Position numbers and translations under genes: made by a program. Below, one piece after another: positions 39,429 to 49,020 of a DNA stretch of 64,000 bases. The first letter of the stretch is position 1; every line of letters starts with the position of its first letter. Under the pieces are notes generated by a model, which saw only the letters and a list, made by a program, of their open reading frames with translations, searched no databases and was not told the origin of the DNA. This DNA is from Marinobacter salinus (GTDB lineage Bacteria > Pseudomonadota > Gammaproteobacteria > Pseudomonadales > Oleiphilaceae): positions 744,001 to 808,000 of the forward strand of contig NZ_CP017715.1 of assembly GCF_001854125.1 (NCBI RefSeq), given 5' to 3'.

Positions 39429-41000
39429 TCAGGGTGAAGGAGGAATGGTGCCACTGACCACACTTTGCAGGGCAATCAGGCTATCCTGCATGGTGGAATT
39501 GCCGAGGCCATGGCCATTGAAACTGCTGTCAAAAAGGTTCTGCTCACCGTGAAGCGCCATGTAGTTCAGCAGAACTGTCTGAACCAGCTGGTTGACGTTA
39601 TTGGCTGCAGGACTTGATGCTGTCTCCACCGACGCATCGGACCGCATGAAACCGATTTGATTGCGAATGGTCTGAGGCCGTCCCGTAGGGTTGTACACCA
39701 TGAAAAACGAGGCAGCGGTTTGCTGGTTGTCGCCTGTCCACTCACCTTTGCCACGGCCGTCCATAGAGTCGTCGATACGACCATTGCTGGCGACCGACCC
39801 GTCGCTGAATACGTAAAGCATCAGTGGCATTCCCACCCGTGCGGCGTATTCGAGGCAGGCACCCATGCACCGGCCAGCCTGCTCATCCCGGCGTTCTCCG
39901 GTTCCGCGTTCGCCCGTGTGGTAGTCGTAACCACCCATGGTAATGGTACCGGCACCGGCGTACCCTTCCAGCACCAGCTTCATGACGGAAGCGGTTTTCC
40001 GGAATTCCCGATTGCTGTTGAACTCCTCGCTGGTGAATATTCCGGCAGGCCCCACTATGTCTGGGTCCGCCATCGGATCCAGGGCAGCAGGATTGCCGAA
40101 ACGGTCCGCCAGATCGGCGCTTTTGACATAGCCGCAGTTCACCAACTCCTTGATGGCTTCATCGGTAGAGACACTAAGATTGGTGCTGACGTTCTTCATC
40201 TTGGCATCGCTGATGCGCTGAATGGCTTCCATGACGGCCACTGCGTCATTCTGATCAAGAATGCCAATCAGATCCCCCACATCCACCAGGCCGGTTACAT
40301 CAGAGGGGCGGTCAATTTTCGTGGGCCGAACCTTGGGGTCGATAAGGTTCATGGGCGCCATGGAGTTGCCGCCAGACTCTGAGCTCTGGGATCCAACGAG
40401 TGACAGAAGAGAGCCATCCGCCCCCGCTTTATGGATGCCATACATGGGGTTGTGAGGGTTGTTGCCGGTGTCGTTCTCCGAGCGGGCAGCAATAATGGCT
40501 CCGTTAACCGCGGCACGGGTGCCGGCACGGGTGCTTTGCAGGATACCCCGAAGGAAGCCGCTGTCAGAATGGAAAGCCAGTCCCATTTCGTTATTCACGA
40601 ATGCCGGATTGTTCGGGAGCATATCCCCCGGTAATCCAAGCTTGCTGTAGCCCGCGGTGCTCAGGAAATCCATTTGTCCGCCGGACTTGCCCATCAGTAC
40701 GTTGGAACCGGCAATGTTGGCGCCGCCGGCCAGGTCAAAGCAGATGAAAGGAATCTTTCCTGCACCCTGGACGGCGATGCCGCAGCTTTCCTTCAGCGTA
40801 TTAAGGTCAGCAGACAGTGCTGCGGAGGCGGATCGGGGATTGCCAAACAGGCTGAACACGGATGCACCGTACACCGTCGCCGCGCCCATCTGAAAACCCT
40901 GGGCGATAAACTCCCGTCGAGTGCGCGGCTTGCCATGATCAGAGTGGCGGAGCGGTTCACCGTTGGCGAGGGTCTTCTTGCGTGATCTGCGAATAAACAT
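39429..41000 (-). CDS. Tat-exported protein, DUF1501-like (function unknown)
   Basis: 523 residues. The N-terminus carries a twin-arginine signal TRREFIAQG at 27-35, followed by a weak hydrophobic stretch and an ASA cleavage site near residue 60, so it is exported folded, probably with a cofactor. The mature protein has FICFDLAGGANIAGSNVLMG near 83 and GGYDYHTGERGTGERRDEQ near 364, reminiscent of DUF1501 proteins of the alkaline phosphatase/sulfatase superfamily (the His in YDYH could be a ligand). The match is by eye and tentative. It lies 11 bases downstream of the LamG/haem lipoprotein gene, the usual partner type for DUF1501 proteins. Confidence 0.72.
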   Translation of the reverse strand: MFIRRSRKKTLANGEPLRHSDHGKPRTRREFIAQGFQMGAATVYGASVFSLFGNPRSASAALSADLNTLKESCGIAVQGAGKIPFICFDLAGGANIAGSNVLMGKSGGQMDFLSTAGYSKLGLPGDMLPNNPAFVNNEMGLAFHSDSGFLRGILQSTRAGTRAAVNGAIIAARSENDTGNNPHNPMYGIHKAGADGSLLSLVGSQSSESGGNSMAPMNLIDPKVRPTKIDRPSDVTGLVDVGDLIGILDQNDAVAVMEAIQRISDAKMKNVSTNLSVSTDEAIKELVNCGYVKSADLADRFGNPAALDPMADPDIVGPAGIFTSEEFNSNREFRKTASVMKLVLEGYAGAGTITMGGYDYHTGERGTGERRDEQAGRCMGACLEYAARVGMPLMLYVFSDGSVASNGRIDDSMDGRGKGEWTGDNQQTAASFFMVYNPTGRPQTIRNQIGFMRSDASVETASSPAANNVNQLVQTVLLNYMALHGEQNLFDSSFNGHGLGNSTMQDSLIALQSVVSGTIPPSP

Positions 41001-41011
41001 GTTGGTATCCT

Positions 41012-43504
41012 CTACTGAACCAGGGTGGTAGCGCTGCCCAGAACGGCGGCACAGCTGGCCTTAACAACGGTTTCTGTGCGGTCTGCGGGGCAGGATCCAC
41101 TACAGCTGGTCAGACTATCCATAAGGTTGTTCAGTTCGTTCTCGATCTCCAGATCGGTTGGCTGCGAGGCCAGGTTGACGCCAACGAAGCGCAGTAGCAG
41201 GGGGTCAATGATCAGGCTTCTTCCGCCATGGTCAAAGGCTGTGGCGACTGGCGCGGAGAAGTCAAAGCCCGGAAAGAAGTCTGACCGCAGCTGGCTGTTG
41301 GAAACCAGCACATTGCAGTACTGGATCGCCATTTGAGTGACAGCCATCTGGTGGGAGGACAGGAAGCCTCTGATGTTCTCAACCGTTGGCAGCTGTTGTT
41401 TTACCGTGATGTAGGTGTCGTAGACATCAGTTTGTGTTTTTGAAACACCAGTCATGCGTGCCATGGACTCATTGATCTCGTCAAAGGTCTTCAGGCCAAT
41501 CTCCGGCGATGGGTCCAGATCTCCGGCTTCTGCGGCCGGGGGCGCGGCTGGTTCAGACCTGACGAAGGTGTTGCCGCTCCCCAGCTGATCGAAAGTCAGG
41601 AAGAATTCGTCGCTTTCCGGTCCGTTTTCCAGCGCAATGACAGTGCCCAGTCTTGAGAGTGGCTGGCCGGTGCCTGGCTCATAGTCGTCGCCGGTCAGCA
41701 CTACATCCAGATTGGCCCAGGCCTGGCCAACCGTCGCTTCTTTGCCATTGATGCCCAGTCGCATGCCTTTTAGTGGAATGTTGGAGGGCTCCACGGAGTT
41801 ATCCAGGCTGATAAAGAAGGGGCTGGTGAACCGGTAGCTGTAACTGTCGAATTGGCTTACTTCGAATACGATATAGCTCTGGGGCAGGCTGACAAGATCC
41901 GAGACTCCGAAAAGAAGGTAGAACTTCTGCCCAACGCCCACATCGAAGTTTACCTTGACCTGTTCAGGTGTCAGCGCCCGATTGTGTATGGCCACCATTC
42001 GGATGGCACCTTGCCATGGCGAATTGCCGTCAGTTTCGTTTCCCAGTACCAGAGCGAAACTGTCATCCCATTCGGACAGAAGGCCCGCTCCGTCCGGATC
42101 TATGTCGCCGGTTGGCTCACCATTAACGAAGATTTGCCGGCCAGTTCCAGGGGAGTAGTTCACCACCACGTGCTGAAGCGTTGCCTGAAGCAGCTCGTCC
42201 GCGTCCTGGGTTGCGAATGGCGTGTTCTCATCGCTGGCGGTACTTCTGTGAAGCACTTCGTAACGCTGAAGGGTCTGGCTCAGGGTTACGTTGCGGGTAG
42301 TCGCAGAACCGGAATAAGTGATAATCCTGGCGTCTTCCTGGGTGATGTTACCCGGAGCGACCCAGGCCTCAATGCTGTATTCACCTGATGCCGTCAGCAG
42401 GTTGTGGAGCTTACTGCTGTCGGACGTTGAGCCCTGAGCTTTACCGGCCGGAACCATGAGCTGCTGCTCGTTCTCATAGGCGGGGCCAAGGTCGATGCCC
42501 CAGCCGCCGACCCATTCGGCGTTACCGCTGAGTGTCAGGTTCAGGGCAGGGGATATGCCACTGGTATCAAAGGCTGTCTGGCCCTCACCGGTCTTGAATT
42601 CGTACAGGGCGATGATGTTGTCTTCGTAGCGGCCACCGGAGTTGGCCAGCAGGCCGTCATCAGCCAGGTTAAGGGCGTTGCTTGTTACCAGTGCGGGGTC
42701 CACAGGTGATGCTTGCTGAAGGCCGGCAAAGTCTTCAATGGCCATCTGCATGATATCTGCTGAGGTTGCACAGTCGCCGTCCCAGCAGTTGTGGAAGTCG
42801 GTACGCAGCCGCTGGACAAAGCGAGAGTCCGAAGGTGATTCAAGACTGATACGGCTCTTGGACTGTTCGTAGGCTGTATCTATATCGGTACTGCCAATAT
42901 AAGGCGTCTGGATGCCTTCCACGTGACAATCGCTGCAGTAGGTTGTGAGCACCGGGTAGACCGTGGATGCAAACTCGCCACTGTCTGCAGGAAAGGCGAG
43001 GGTTGTGCCGGGGTCTTTGGGCGTTGGCGCCCTCAGCTCCACGGTTTTGACAGAACCTGCGGAGCCGCCGGCCCAGTTTGAGATATAAGTTGTGAGGAGG
43101 TCGACACAGACGGACGTACTGCTGACCCAGCAGTTATGGCCACCGGCGACTTTGGTCACCATGGCCGACTGAGAGGGATCCGAGAGGTTAACGACGGTGT
43201 TTGCCTGTGCGTAAGCTGCGTTAATGTCCTGCTCATTAACGAACGCAGGTGACTGTCCTCCGGCATTGTGACAGGCGCCGCACTTGTCCTGAGTGACCAG
43301 ATTGTCCCAGACACTCTGTTTGAAATTGAGCACGTCATCTGTGGCTGGGGCAGGGCCATTATAGGAAACAGTCCCGGTGTTGGCGGAGGTGTCTGGAAGC
43401 TGCTCGGTGGATTCACCACCGCAGGCTGTCAGCAGTATGGCGGCAGTAAAGATAGCCAGAATCGATTTGAGGGAGCGTTTTCCCTGACGGCTTGAAATGG
43501 TCAT
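41012..43504 (-). CDS. large lipoprotein with two c-type haem motifs and a LamG-like domain
   Basis: 830 residues from the ATG at 43504; this start places the lipobox LTACGG (Cys28) correctly. Two haem-binding motifs, CGACH at 75-79 and CSDCH at 190-194, lie in repeated cytochrome-c-like segments with extra cysteine pairs (NCWVSSTSVC, NCWDGDC). A concanavalin/LamG-like domain covers about 290-525 (VNYSPGTGRQIFVNGEPTG). The C-terminal 300 residues are unassigned. It is probably an outer-membrane-anchored electron-transfer or adhesive protein. It lies between two co-directional genes with gaps of 7 and 11 bases, so the three form one operon. Confidence 0.8.
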   Translation of the reverse strand: MTISSRQGKRSLKSILAIFTAAILLTACGGESTEQLPDTSANTGTVSYNGPAPATDDVLNFKQSVWDNLVTQDKCGACHNAGGQSPAFVNEQDINAAYAQANTVVNLSDPSQSAMVTKVAGGHNCWVSSTSVCVDLLTTYISNWAGGSAGSVKTVELRAPTPKDPGTTLAFPADSGEFASTVYPVLTTYCSDCHVEGIQTPYIGSTDIDTAYEQSKSRISLESPSDSRFVQRLRTDFHNCWDGDCATSADIMQMAIEDFAGLQQASPVDPALVTSNALNLADDGLLANSGGRYEDNIIALYEFKTGEGQTAFDTSGISPALNLTLSGNAEWVGGWGIDLGPAYENEQQLMVPAGKAQGSTSDSSKLHNLLTASGEYSIEAWVAPGNITQEDARIITYSGSATTRNVTLSQTLQRYEVLHRSTASDENTPFATQDADELLQATLQHVVVNYSPGTGRQIFVNGEPTGDIDPDGAGLLSEWDDSFALVLGNETDGNSPWQGAIRMVAIHNRALTPEQVKVNFDVGVGQKFYLLFGVSDLVSLPQSYIVFEVSQFDSYSYRFTSPFFISLDNSVEPSNIPLKGMRLGINGKEATVGQAWANLDVVLTGDDYEPGTGQPLSRLGTVIALENGPESDEFFLTFDQLGSGNTFVRSEPAAPPAAEAGDLDPSPEIGLKTFDEINESMARMTGVSKTQTDVYDTYITVKQQLPTVENIRGFLSSHQMAVTQMAIQYCNVLVSNSQLRSDFFPGFDFSAPVATAFDHGGRSLIIDPLLLRFVGVNLASQPTDLEIENELNNLMDSLTSCSGSCPADRTETVVKASCAAVLGSATTLVQ

Positions 43505-43511
43505 GGCTTCC

Positions 43512-44747
43512 TTACTCCCCCATGCAGTAAACAGCGGACTCTGCAAATACCTGCTTCAGGTCGAAACCCTGACTGCGGAAGCTGGCAACCATACTGCTGA
43601 CTTTGGAGCGATCCGCGCTGTTCGAGGGCGGGCGCAGACAGACATTTTTAAACACTTTTTTAACCTGGCATTCAGCGAATGCATCGGAGTGTGCAAACTC
43701 TTTCCCGAGACTCTTGGCGCCAACGCCGCTGCCGCTGAGGGAAGAATCCCAGCCCAGGCGGCGGTTGTTTCCAGAGCGCCAGTAATTATCCCAGTGGTCA
43801 TCGGGTGTAACGTAGCCCTGCTCAAAGGTGGTTGAGTTGATGTGATATTTTTCCTGAACCCGGCTGCCGGTGACCGGGTCCAGGTCGTTGGCCGTGTTGT
43901 AAACCAGTCGGCCAAGTTCGCCATCCGGGTCATTGTTCGGATCGTATTCGTAATCGTAATAGGCGAAGGCCTGGGTCATGGGGTCCATGCCGCTGTGACA
44001 CCCCACGCAGTTGTTCAGAAAGACACGGCTGTCGCCTCCGGGGCTCCGTGATACGTCCTGGCGAATGCGATCCGGCGGCAAGGTAACATCCGCGACCTGT
44101 TCCAGGTCGTTACACATATGGTTGAGCAGTGTGAAGCGGAACATGGCGCGGTTGGTTCCGGCGCTGAAAAAGGCCCTGGCAGAGGCGCGGGATGTGATCA
44201 CGCCTGCTGTCGCAGAAACTGGCAGGCCGGTGTACGTGGACTGATTGACTCTCACCAGATTGTCTTTGAGGCTGTAACCACCGTTCTCCAGTGCCTCGTA
44301 GTGATTGTTGTTGGTTGTGGAATAGCCAGGCAATCCGAGGGAGTCGGCCCCGATGTAGAGGACGTCACCATACAGCACTTTCCGGAAGTCCTCGCCATCA
44401 CGAACCAGACCAATCACTGTGGCTGTGTAATCATTCAGGGGCACGAATCTTGACATCGCCTCGTTGGTCCAGGGGGCAGCCAGATTCTTCAGCGTGACGT
44501 CGTAAAAGGCACTGTCCGCCATCGCAGTGCGAGCCGCTTCGATCTCATTGCCGTTTTGGATGTAGGTCGTCATGGTATTCAGTGTGGAGGCGGAGGGAGG
44601 AACGCCCGCGATTCTGTCGTGGATCCGTTTCGCCTGTTCCCGGGGGCCTGCCTGGGCAAGTCCTGCCTGTCCGAGAACAACCGCAACGAAGAGCGATGTA
44701 CTGCACGCCTTGCGTATCATGGCTCTGGTCCTGTATCGGGCTTTCAT
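43512..44747 (-). CDS. exported mono-haem protein (DUF1588/PSD-like cytochrome region), unknown function
   Basis: 411 residues from the ATG at 44747, with GAGGA seven bases upstream and a signal peptide cleaved near residue 33 (AQAGP). A single haem motif CVGCHSGMDPM lies near residue 249, resembling the C-terminal haem segments of planctomycete-type cytochromes (DUF1588/DUF1585) that are paired with DUF1501/1552 proteins. The N-terminal part is a helical domain of unknown type. It is the first gene of the minus-strand operon and is divergent from the di-haem HzsA-like lipoprotein across 196 bases. Confidence 0.78.
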   Translation of the reverse strand: MKARYRTRAMIRKACSTSLFVAVVLGQAGLAQAGPREQAKRIHDRIAGVPPSASTLNTMTTYIQNGNEIEAARTAMADSAFYDVTLKNLAAPWTNEAMSRFVPLNDYTATVIGLVRDGEDFRKVLYGDVLYIGADSLGLPGYSTTNNNHYEALENGGYSLKDNLVRVNQSTYTGLPVSATAGVITSRASARAFFSAGTNRAMFRFTLLNHMCNDLEQVADVTLPPDRIRQDVSRSPGGDSRVFLNNCVGCHSGMDPMTQAFAYYDYEYDPNNDPDGELGRLVYNTANDLDPVTGSRVQEKYHINSTTFEQGYVTPDDHWDNYWRSGNNRRLGWDSSLSGSGVGAKSLGKEFAHSDAFAECQVKKVFKNVCLRPPSNSADRSKVSSMVASFRSQGFDLKQVFAESAVYCMGE

Positions 44748-44943
44748 TTCCTGGTCCTCGATGGTCGTTCGCATCCGCACATTAATACGATTTTGCAATT
44801 GTTAAAAGTTTAGGCGTTGCTATATCCTCCGTTTTGGGTGCTGGCCCACGTTATTACATTGCGTTACCTAAAAGCTTTGGAGCCTGATAACCGAACAGAC
44901 TTAATTTATGTCATGGAATGTCGATCACACGGGATGAGTTGCG

Positions 44944-47610
44944 TTGGAGATTAAGTCATTGCTTCGGAAAATCCATTGGGCTGCCAGGGCCATGCTTTGC
45001 CTCGGGCCGCTGCTGTTACTGGCCGGATGCCTGTCTAGCAGCGACAGCCAGCAGGCGGATCCGGTGGTCGTGGAAAACGCGGTCGCGTTCGTCAAGCGCC
45101 CGCTGTTGTTCGATGAAAACTCCGGCGCTCTGGTCGGCGACAACCTCGCTGATCCGTCTGAATTCCGGCCGGGCGCAAGGTTGTACCTCAAAGCCAGCGC
45201 CTCAGCCAGTGCCAAGTCTGAAGACATTACCTCGCAGGCCTTTGCCGGAAGCTCATTCCTGAATGAAAATGGGCAGTTGCGGTACGATGTAAAAGACCTC
45301 CATGTGTCCCAGGATGGTTCGCGCCTGCTATTTGCCATGCGTGCTCCGGACATTGAAGGCGCTGATGACGAAGACCAACCCACATGGAATATCTGGGAAT
45401 ACGTGGTCACCACGGATTCGCTCCGCCGGATTATTTCCTCAGATGTCACCGCTCACGCCGGCCAGGATGTAGCCCCGGCTTACTTGCCGGACAGCCGAAT
45501 CGTTTTTTCATCGACGCGACAGCGGACCTCCAAGGCGATCCTGCTGGATGAAGGCAAGCCTCAGTATGCGGCGCTGGAAGAGGATGGTGATGTTTCGGCG
45601 TTCGTCCTCCATGTTATGGATGATGATGGCGAAAACATTGAGCAGATTACATTCAACCAGAGTCATGATCTGGACCCGGTGGTCGCAGATGATGGTCGAA
45701 TTATTTTCAGTCGTTGGGACAACGCTGGCCAGACTGGCAACAACGGCGTAAATCTTTATCGGGTAAACCCGGACGGAACAGGGCTTGATTACCTTTACGG
45801 GCGTCATTCGCATGACTCCGTCTCTGAAACCACAGACGTTCAGTATCTTCAGCCACGAAAGACAGATAATGGCTCCCTGCTGGTTCAGCTCAGGCCCTTT
45901 GAAAGCACAGATTATGCGTCCGTGCTGGCCGAAGTCGACGTTGGCCTGTATGTGGAATCGGATCTTCGGGTTGATGGAACTCCCGGTTCAGGCCAACAGA
46001 TGCTGGTAACCGGGACAGGTTTGGGCGGTGAGCCCTCCCTGCAAGGAAGCTACGGTGCTGTCTCACCCCTTCTTGATGGCACCGGACGCTATCTGGTGAG
46101 CTGGACACCCTGCCGGCTGCAGGAGATTGTCACTGAGCGTATTGTGAATTGCACAGAAGAGCGCCTTGAATCCGAGGACTACTCGCCGGCTCCTCCTGTT
46201 TATGGCCTCTGGTTGCTTGATGTCGCCAGCGGTACCCAGCGTCCGGTAGTTGAGCCCGCAGAGGGTGAACAGTTTGATGAGGCTGTGCTTCTCAGGGAGC
46301 GGGCTCTGGAAACCTTTGTTCCGGAATCGCAGTTTCCCGGCGATGAGGGGTTACTGGGGGACGCCGGGTACGGTGTTCTGGATATCCGCAGTGTTTACGA
46401 TATTGATGGTGTTGATGACACTTTGCCAGTGGGTATAGCCGCCATTGCCGACCCGGTGCAGACTCCGCCGGCGGATCGCCCGGCACGGTTCCTGCGGCTT
46501 GAGAAGCCGGTCTCTATCCCCGACGATAATGTCCGTGATTTTGATAACAGTGCCTTCGGGCGCAGCCGCGGGCAGCTGATGCGGGAGATTCTTGGCTACG
46601 TGCCCGTGGAGCCGGACGGGTCGATCAAGGTTGCAGTGCCTGCCAATGTGGCTTTCGCCATCAGCATTCTGGACTCAGAGGGGCAGAGAATAGGGCCGCG
46701 ACATCAGAACTGGCTCACCGTGCGCCCGGGTGAGACGCTCGAATGCAAAGGCTGCCATAATCCAAACAACCCGGTGCCCCACGGGCGTGAGGGCGCCGGA
46801 CCTGCATCGGTCTGGGCCGGCGCGACAACAACGGGGCTGCCATTTCCAAATACTGAGTCGTCGTTGTTCGCGAACATGGGTGACACCATGGCTCAGACCT
46901 GGACCAGGGTGAATGACGACATCCGGAAGCCCCAGCCCGACGTGGTTTATGTGGATGAATGGACCGATCCGTCCGTGACGCCCAAGGCCGGGAGTTTCAC
47001 TCTGGCTTACAGTGACCTTGAAACCACGCCGCCCATTTCAGGTGTTTGTGCGAACGACTGGGCAGCGAACTGCCGAATCGTGATTAACTACGAGCAACAT
47101 ATCCATCCGTTGTGGAAGCTGAACCGGGAAATCCTTGATGGGACCGGGGCTGTCATCGATAACTACACCTGCACCAGCTGTCACACCAATCGCGACGATG
47201 GGGGAGTCGCCCAGGTCCCGGAGGCGCAGCTCGATCTGAGCGACGGTCCGTCACCGGACGAGCCATTGCACTTCACGGCCTATAGGGAATTGCTGTTCCC
47301 GGATAACGAGCAGGAGCTTGTGAACGGAGCTTTGGTGGATAAAAGCGTAGATACCGGAGAGGTATTGAGGGATGAGGAAGGCGTTCCCATTCTGGATGCC
47401 AATGGCATGGAGCAACCGATCTTTGCGCCGGTGCCGGTGGCCGCCAGCATGTCGGTCAATGGTGCTGCGAGCAGTCGCTTCATGGGCGTTTTCAGAGCCG
47501 GGGGGGTACACGAAAACTTCCTGTCGCCGGCAGAACTGCGCCTGATTGCCGAGTGGCTGGATATCGGTGCCCAGTATTACAACAATCCGTTTGATGCTCC
47601 GGAAAACTGA
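44944..47610 (+). CDS. di-haem lipoprotein related to the hydrazine synthase alpha-subunit family
   Basis: 888 residues, TTG start at 44944 preceded by GGGATGAG. The lipobox LLAGC has Cys29. The middle (about 110-420) has TolB/PD40 beta-propeller repeats such as RIVFSSTRQR and RIIFSRWDNAG. The C-terminal third carries haem motifs CKGCH at 601-605 and CTSCH at 743-747 plus late conserved blocks (PLWKLNRE, VNGAASSRFMGVF, LSPAELRLIAEWLDIGAQYYNNPF). This layout is that of proteins annotated as HzsA-related. It does not imply hydrazine synthesis, since the other hydrazine synthase subunits are absent here. It opens the long plus-strand gene run. Confidence 0.8.
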   Translation: MEIKSLLRKIHWAARAMLCLGPLLLLAGCLSSSDSQQADPVVVENAVAFVKRPLLFDENSGALVGDNLADPSEFRPGARLYLKASASASAKSEDITSQAFAGSSFLNENGQLRYDVKDLHVSQDGSRLLFAMRAPDIEGADDEDQPTWNIWEYVVTTDSLRRIISSDVTAHAGQDVAPAYLPDSRIVFSSTRQRTSKAILLDEGKPQYAALEEDGDVSAFVLHVMDDDGENIEQITFNQSHDLDPVVADDGRIIFSRWDNAGQTGNNGVNLYRVNPDGTGLDYLYGRHSHDSVSETTDVQYLQPRKTDNGSLLVQLRPFESTDYASVLAEVDVGLYVESDLRVDGTPGSGQQMLVTGTGLGGEPSLQGSYGAVSPLLDGTGRYLVSWTPCRLQEIVTERIVNCTEERLESEDYSPAPPVYGLWLLDVASGTQRPVVEPAEGEQFDEAVLLRERALETFVPESQFPGDEGLLGDAGYGVLDIRSVYDIDGVDDTLPVGIAAIADPVQTPPADRPARFLRLEKPVSIPDDNVRDFDNSAFGRSRGQLMREILGYVPVEPDGSIKVAVPANVAFAISILDSEGQRIGPRHQNWLTVRPGETLECKGCHNPNNPVPHGREGAGPASVWAGATTTGLPFPNTESSLFANMGDTMAQTWTRVNDDIRKPQPDVVYVDEWTDPSVTPKAGSFTLAYSDLETTPPISGVCANDWAANCRIVINYEQHIHPLWKLNREILDGTGAVIDNYTCTSCHTNRDDGGVAQVPEAQLDLSDGPSPDEPLHFTAYRELLFPDNEQELVNGALVDKSVDTGEVLRDEEGVPILDANGMEQPIFAPVPVAASMSVNGAASSRFMGVFRAGGVHENFLSPAELRLIAEWLDIGAQYYNNPFDAPEN

Positions 47611-47632
47611 TGACAGGACCGACATCCTAACC

Positions 47633-48385
47633 ATGCGCCTTGCCATTCTGTTTCTTGTTCTATTCATGCCTGTCACATCCTGGGCTGGCTGGCTGTGGGG
47701 AAAAGACAGCGAAGAAGCGCCCAGAGTCCAGGTGGTGAATCCGTTCGTTGAATGGAGAACGGGGCCGGCCGTCGGCTACCCGGTGTTTCATGCCAGTGAG
47801 CAAGGGGAATGGCTGGAGATACTCCAGCGCAAAACCAGCTGGATCAAGGTGCGGGACAAAAAAGGCAGGGAAGGTTGGGTTGCCGTTGCAGCAATCGCTG
47901 AGGCCCGGGATGAAACCGGTGCCAGGGTCAACCTCAGAGTGCCAAGCTTCGACGAGTTCAGGGAGCGACGCTTGGAGGTCGGCCTGATGATGGGAGAGTT
48001 CGAGAGAGCGGCGGTGACTTCAGCGTACGGTGGATACTGGATGACGCGCAATCTTTCTGCAGAACTCTGGGGGTCACAGGTTTTGGGGAATGCCTCCGAG
48101 ATCCGGATGCTGAATGCCAACATTGTGCATCAGCCTTTTCCGCACTGGCGTGTGTCACCGTTTTTCACCCTCGGGGTCGGGCATATCTGGGTAGACCCCA
48201 AGGTAACGCTGGCGGAACCGGAAGAGCGCGATAACAGTATCGGGCATGCCGGCTTTGGCGTCAGGGCTTACATAACCGATCGATATTTCATTCGAGCCGA
48301 GGTGAAAGACTACAAAATCTTCACGACCCGCTCGACCAACGAAGAAGCGATAGAATGGAAAATCGGACTAAGTATTTTTTTCTGA
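47633..48385 (+). CDS. SH3-like domain plus small outer-membrane beta-barrel
   Basis: 250 residues from the ATG at 47633, which gives a signal peptide cleaved near WAG (residues 17-19). Residues about 34-92 form a bacterial SH3-like domain (EWRTGPAVGYPVFHASEQG, WIKVRDKKGREGWV). Residues about 110-250 are amphipathic beta strands of a small barrel, ending in the aromatic IFF typical of BAM substrates. The SH3 part may bind peptidoglycan or a partner. The start is 23 bases after the HzsA-like gene. The end overlaps the next barrel gene by 31 bases. Confidence 0.78.
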   Translation: MRLAILFLVLFMPVTSWAGWLWGKDSEEAPRVQVVNPFVEWRTGPAVGYPVFHASEQGEWLEILQRKTSWIKVRDKKGREGWVAVAAIAEARDETGARVNLRVPSFDEFRERRLEVGLMMGEFERAAVTSAYGGYWMTRNLSAELWGSQVLGNASEIRMLNANIVHQPFPHWRVSPFFTLGVGHIWVDPKVTLAEPEERDNSIGHAGFGVRAYITDRYFIRAEVKDYKIFTTRSTNEEAIEWKIGLSIFF

Positions 48386-49002
48386 CCCGGCTTTGCCTGT
48401 CGGTGTTGATGACAGTCTCAACCACAGCGATGGCGGCTGAGGAAGAGCGTCCGCTAATCGAGCCGGACGTCAAACCCGTTCCCGTGGACGAGTCCCTGAT
48501 CGATACCGAGGATTTTGAAATTGGCGCGTTCGTCGGTGTTCTCAACATAGAGGACTTCGAGTCCTCGCTCTTGTACGGGGGTAAATTTACCTATCACCTG
48601 AGTGAAACTTTCTTCTTCGAAGCGGGTGTCGGTTTTGCCGAAGGTGGCGAAACCAGTTTCGAGAAGCTGGCAGGGAACGTCGAGGTTCTGACGGGTGATG
48701 AGCGGGATTACACCTATTACAACATCAACCTTGGCTACAACGTGCTACCCGGCGAAGCGTTTTTTTCCGAGAACTATGCTTTTAACACCAACTTCTACCT
48801 CATTGCAGGTGCGGGCGCGACGGATTTTGCCGGAGATACACGTTTCACCCTCAATGCCGGTGCCGGTTATCAGATACTGCTGACGGACAGTGTGGCCGTC
48901 CATATTGGCGTGCGCCAGCACTATTACCGCATTGACGTATTGGGTGCCGAGAAAACCTCAATGAACACCGAAGTCAGTTCCGGCCTGTCGGTTTTTTTCT
49001 GA
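48355..49002 (+). CDS. outer-membrane beta-barrel domain protein
   Basis: 215 residues. Signal peptide cleaved after AMA (about residue 27), then an acidic linker and about eight alternating strands (EIGAFVGVLNIEDF, YTYYNINLGYNVL, FTLNAGAGYQILL, VAVHIGVRQHYYRIDV) ending in a C-terminal SVFF. It resembles the OmpA-like barrel family often listed as 'outer membrane beta-barrel domain-containing' near TPR/TolQR clusters. Its start lies inside the preceding gene, so the two barrels are probably made together and may be homologous partners. Confidence 0.8.
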   Translation: MENRTKYFFLTRLCLSVLMTVSTTAMAAEEERPLIEPDVKPVPVDESLIDTEDFEIGAFVGVLNIEDFESSLLYGGKFTYHLSETFFFEAGVGFAEGGETSFEKLAGNVEVLTGDERDYTYYNINLGYNVLPGEAFFSENYAFNTNFYLIAGAGATDFAGDTRFTLNAGAGYQILLTDSVAVHIGVRQHYYRIDVLGAEKTSMNTEVSSGLSVFF

Positions 49003-49020
49003 ACACGGGAGCAATTTGAT

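Noticed and set aside
44944..47610. Hydrazine synthase (anammox) function for the HzsA-related lipoprotein
   Set aside because: Only one subunit-like protein is present, it is a lipoprotein, and none of the neighbouring genes belong to anammox metabolism. Family resemblance does not support the reaction.
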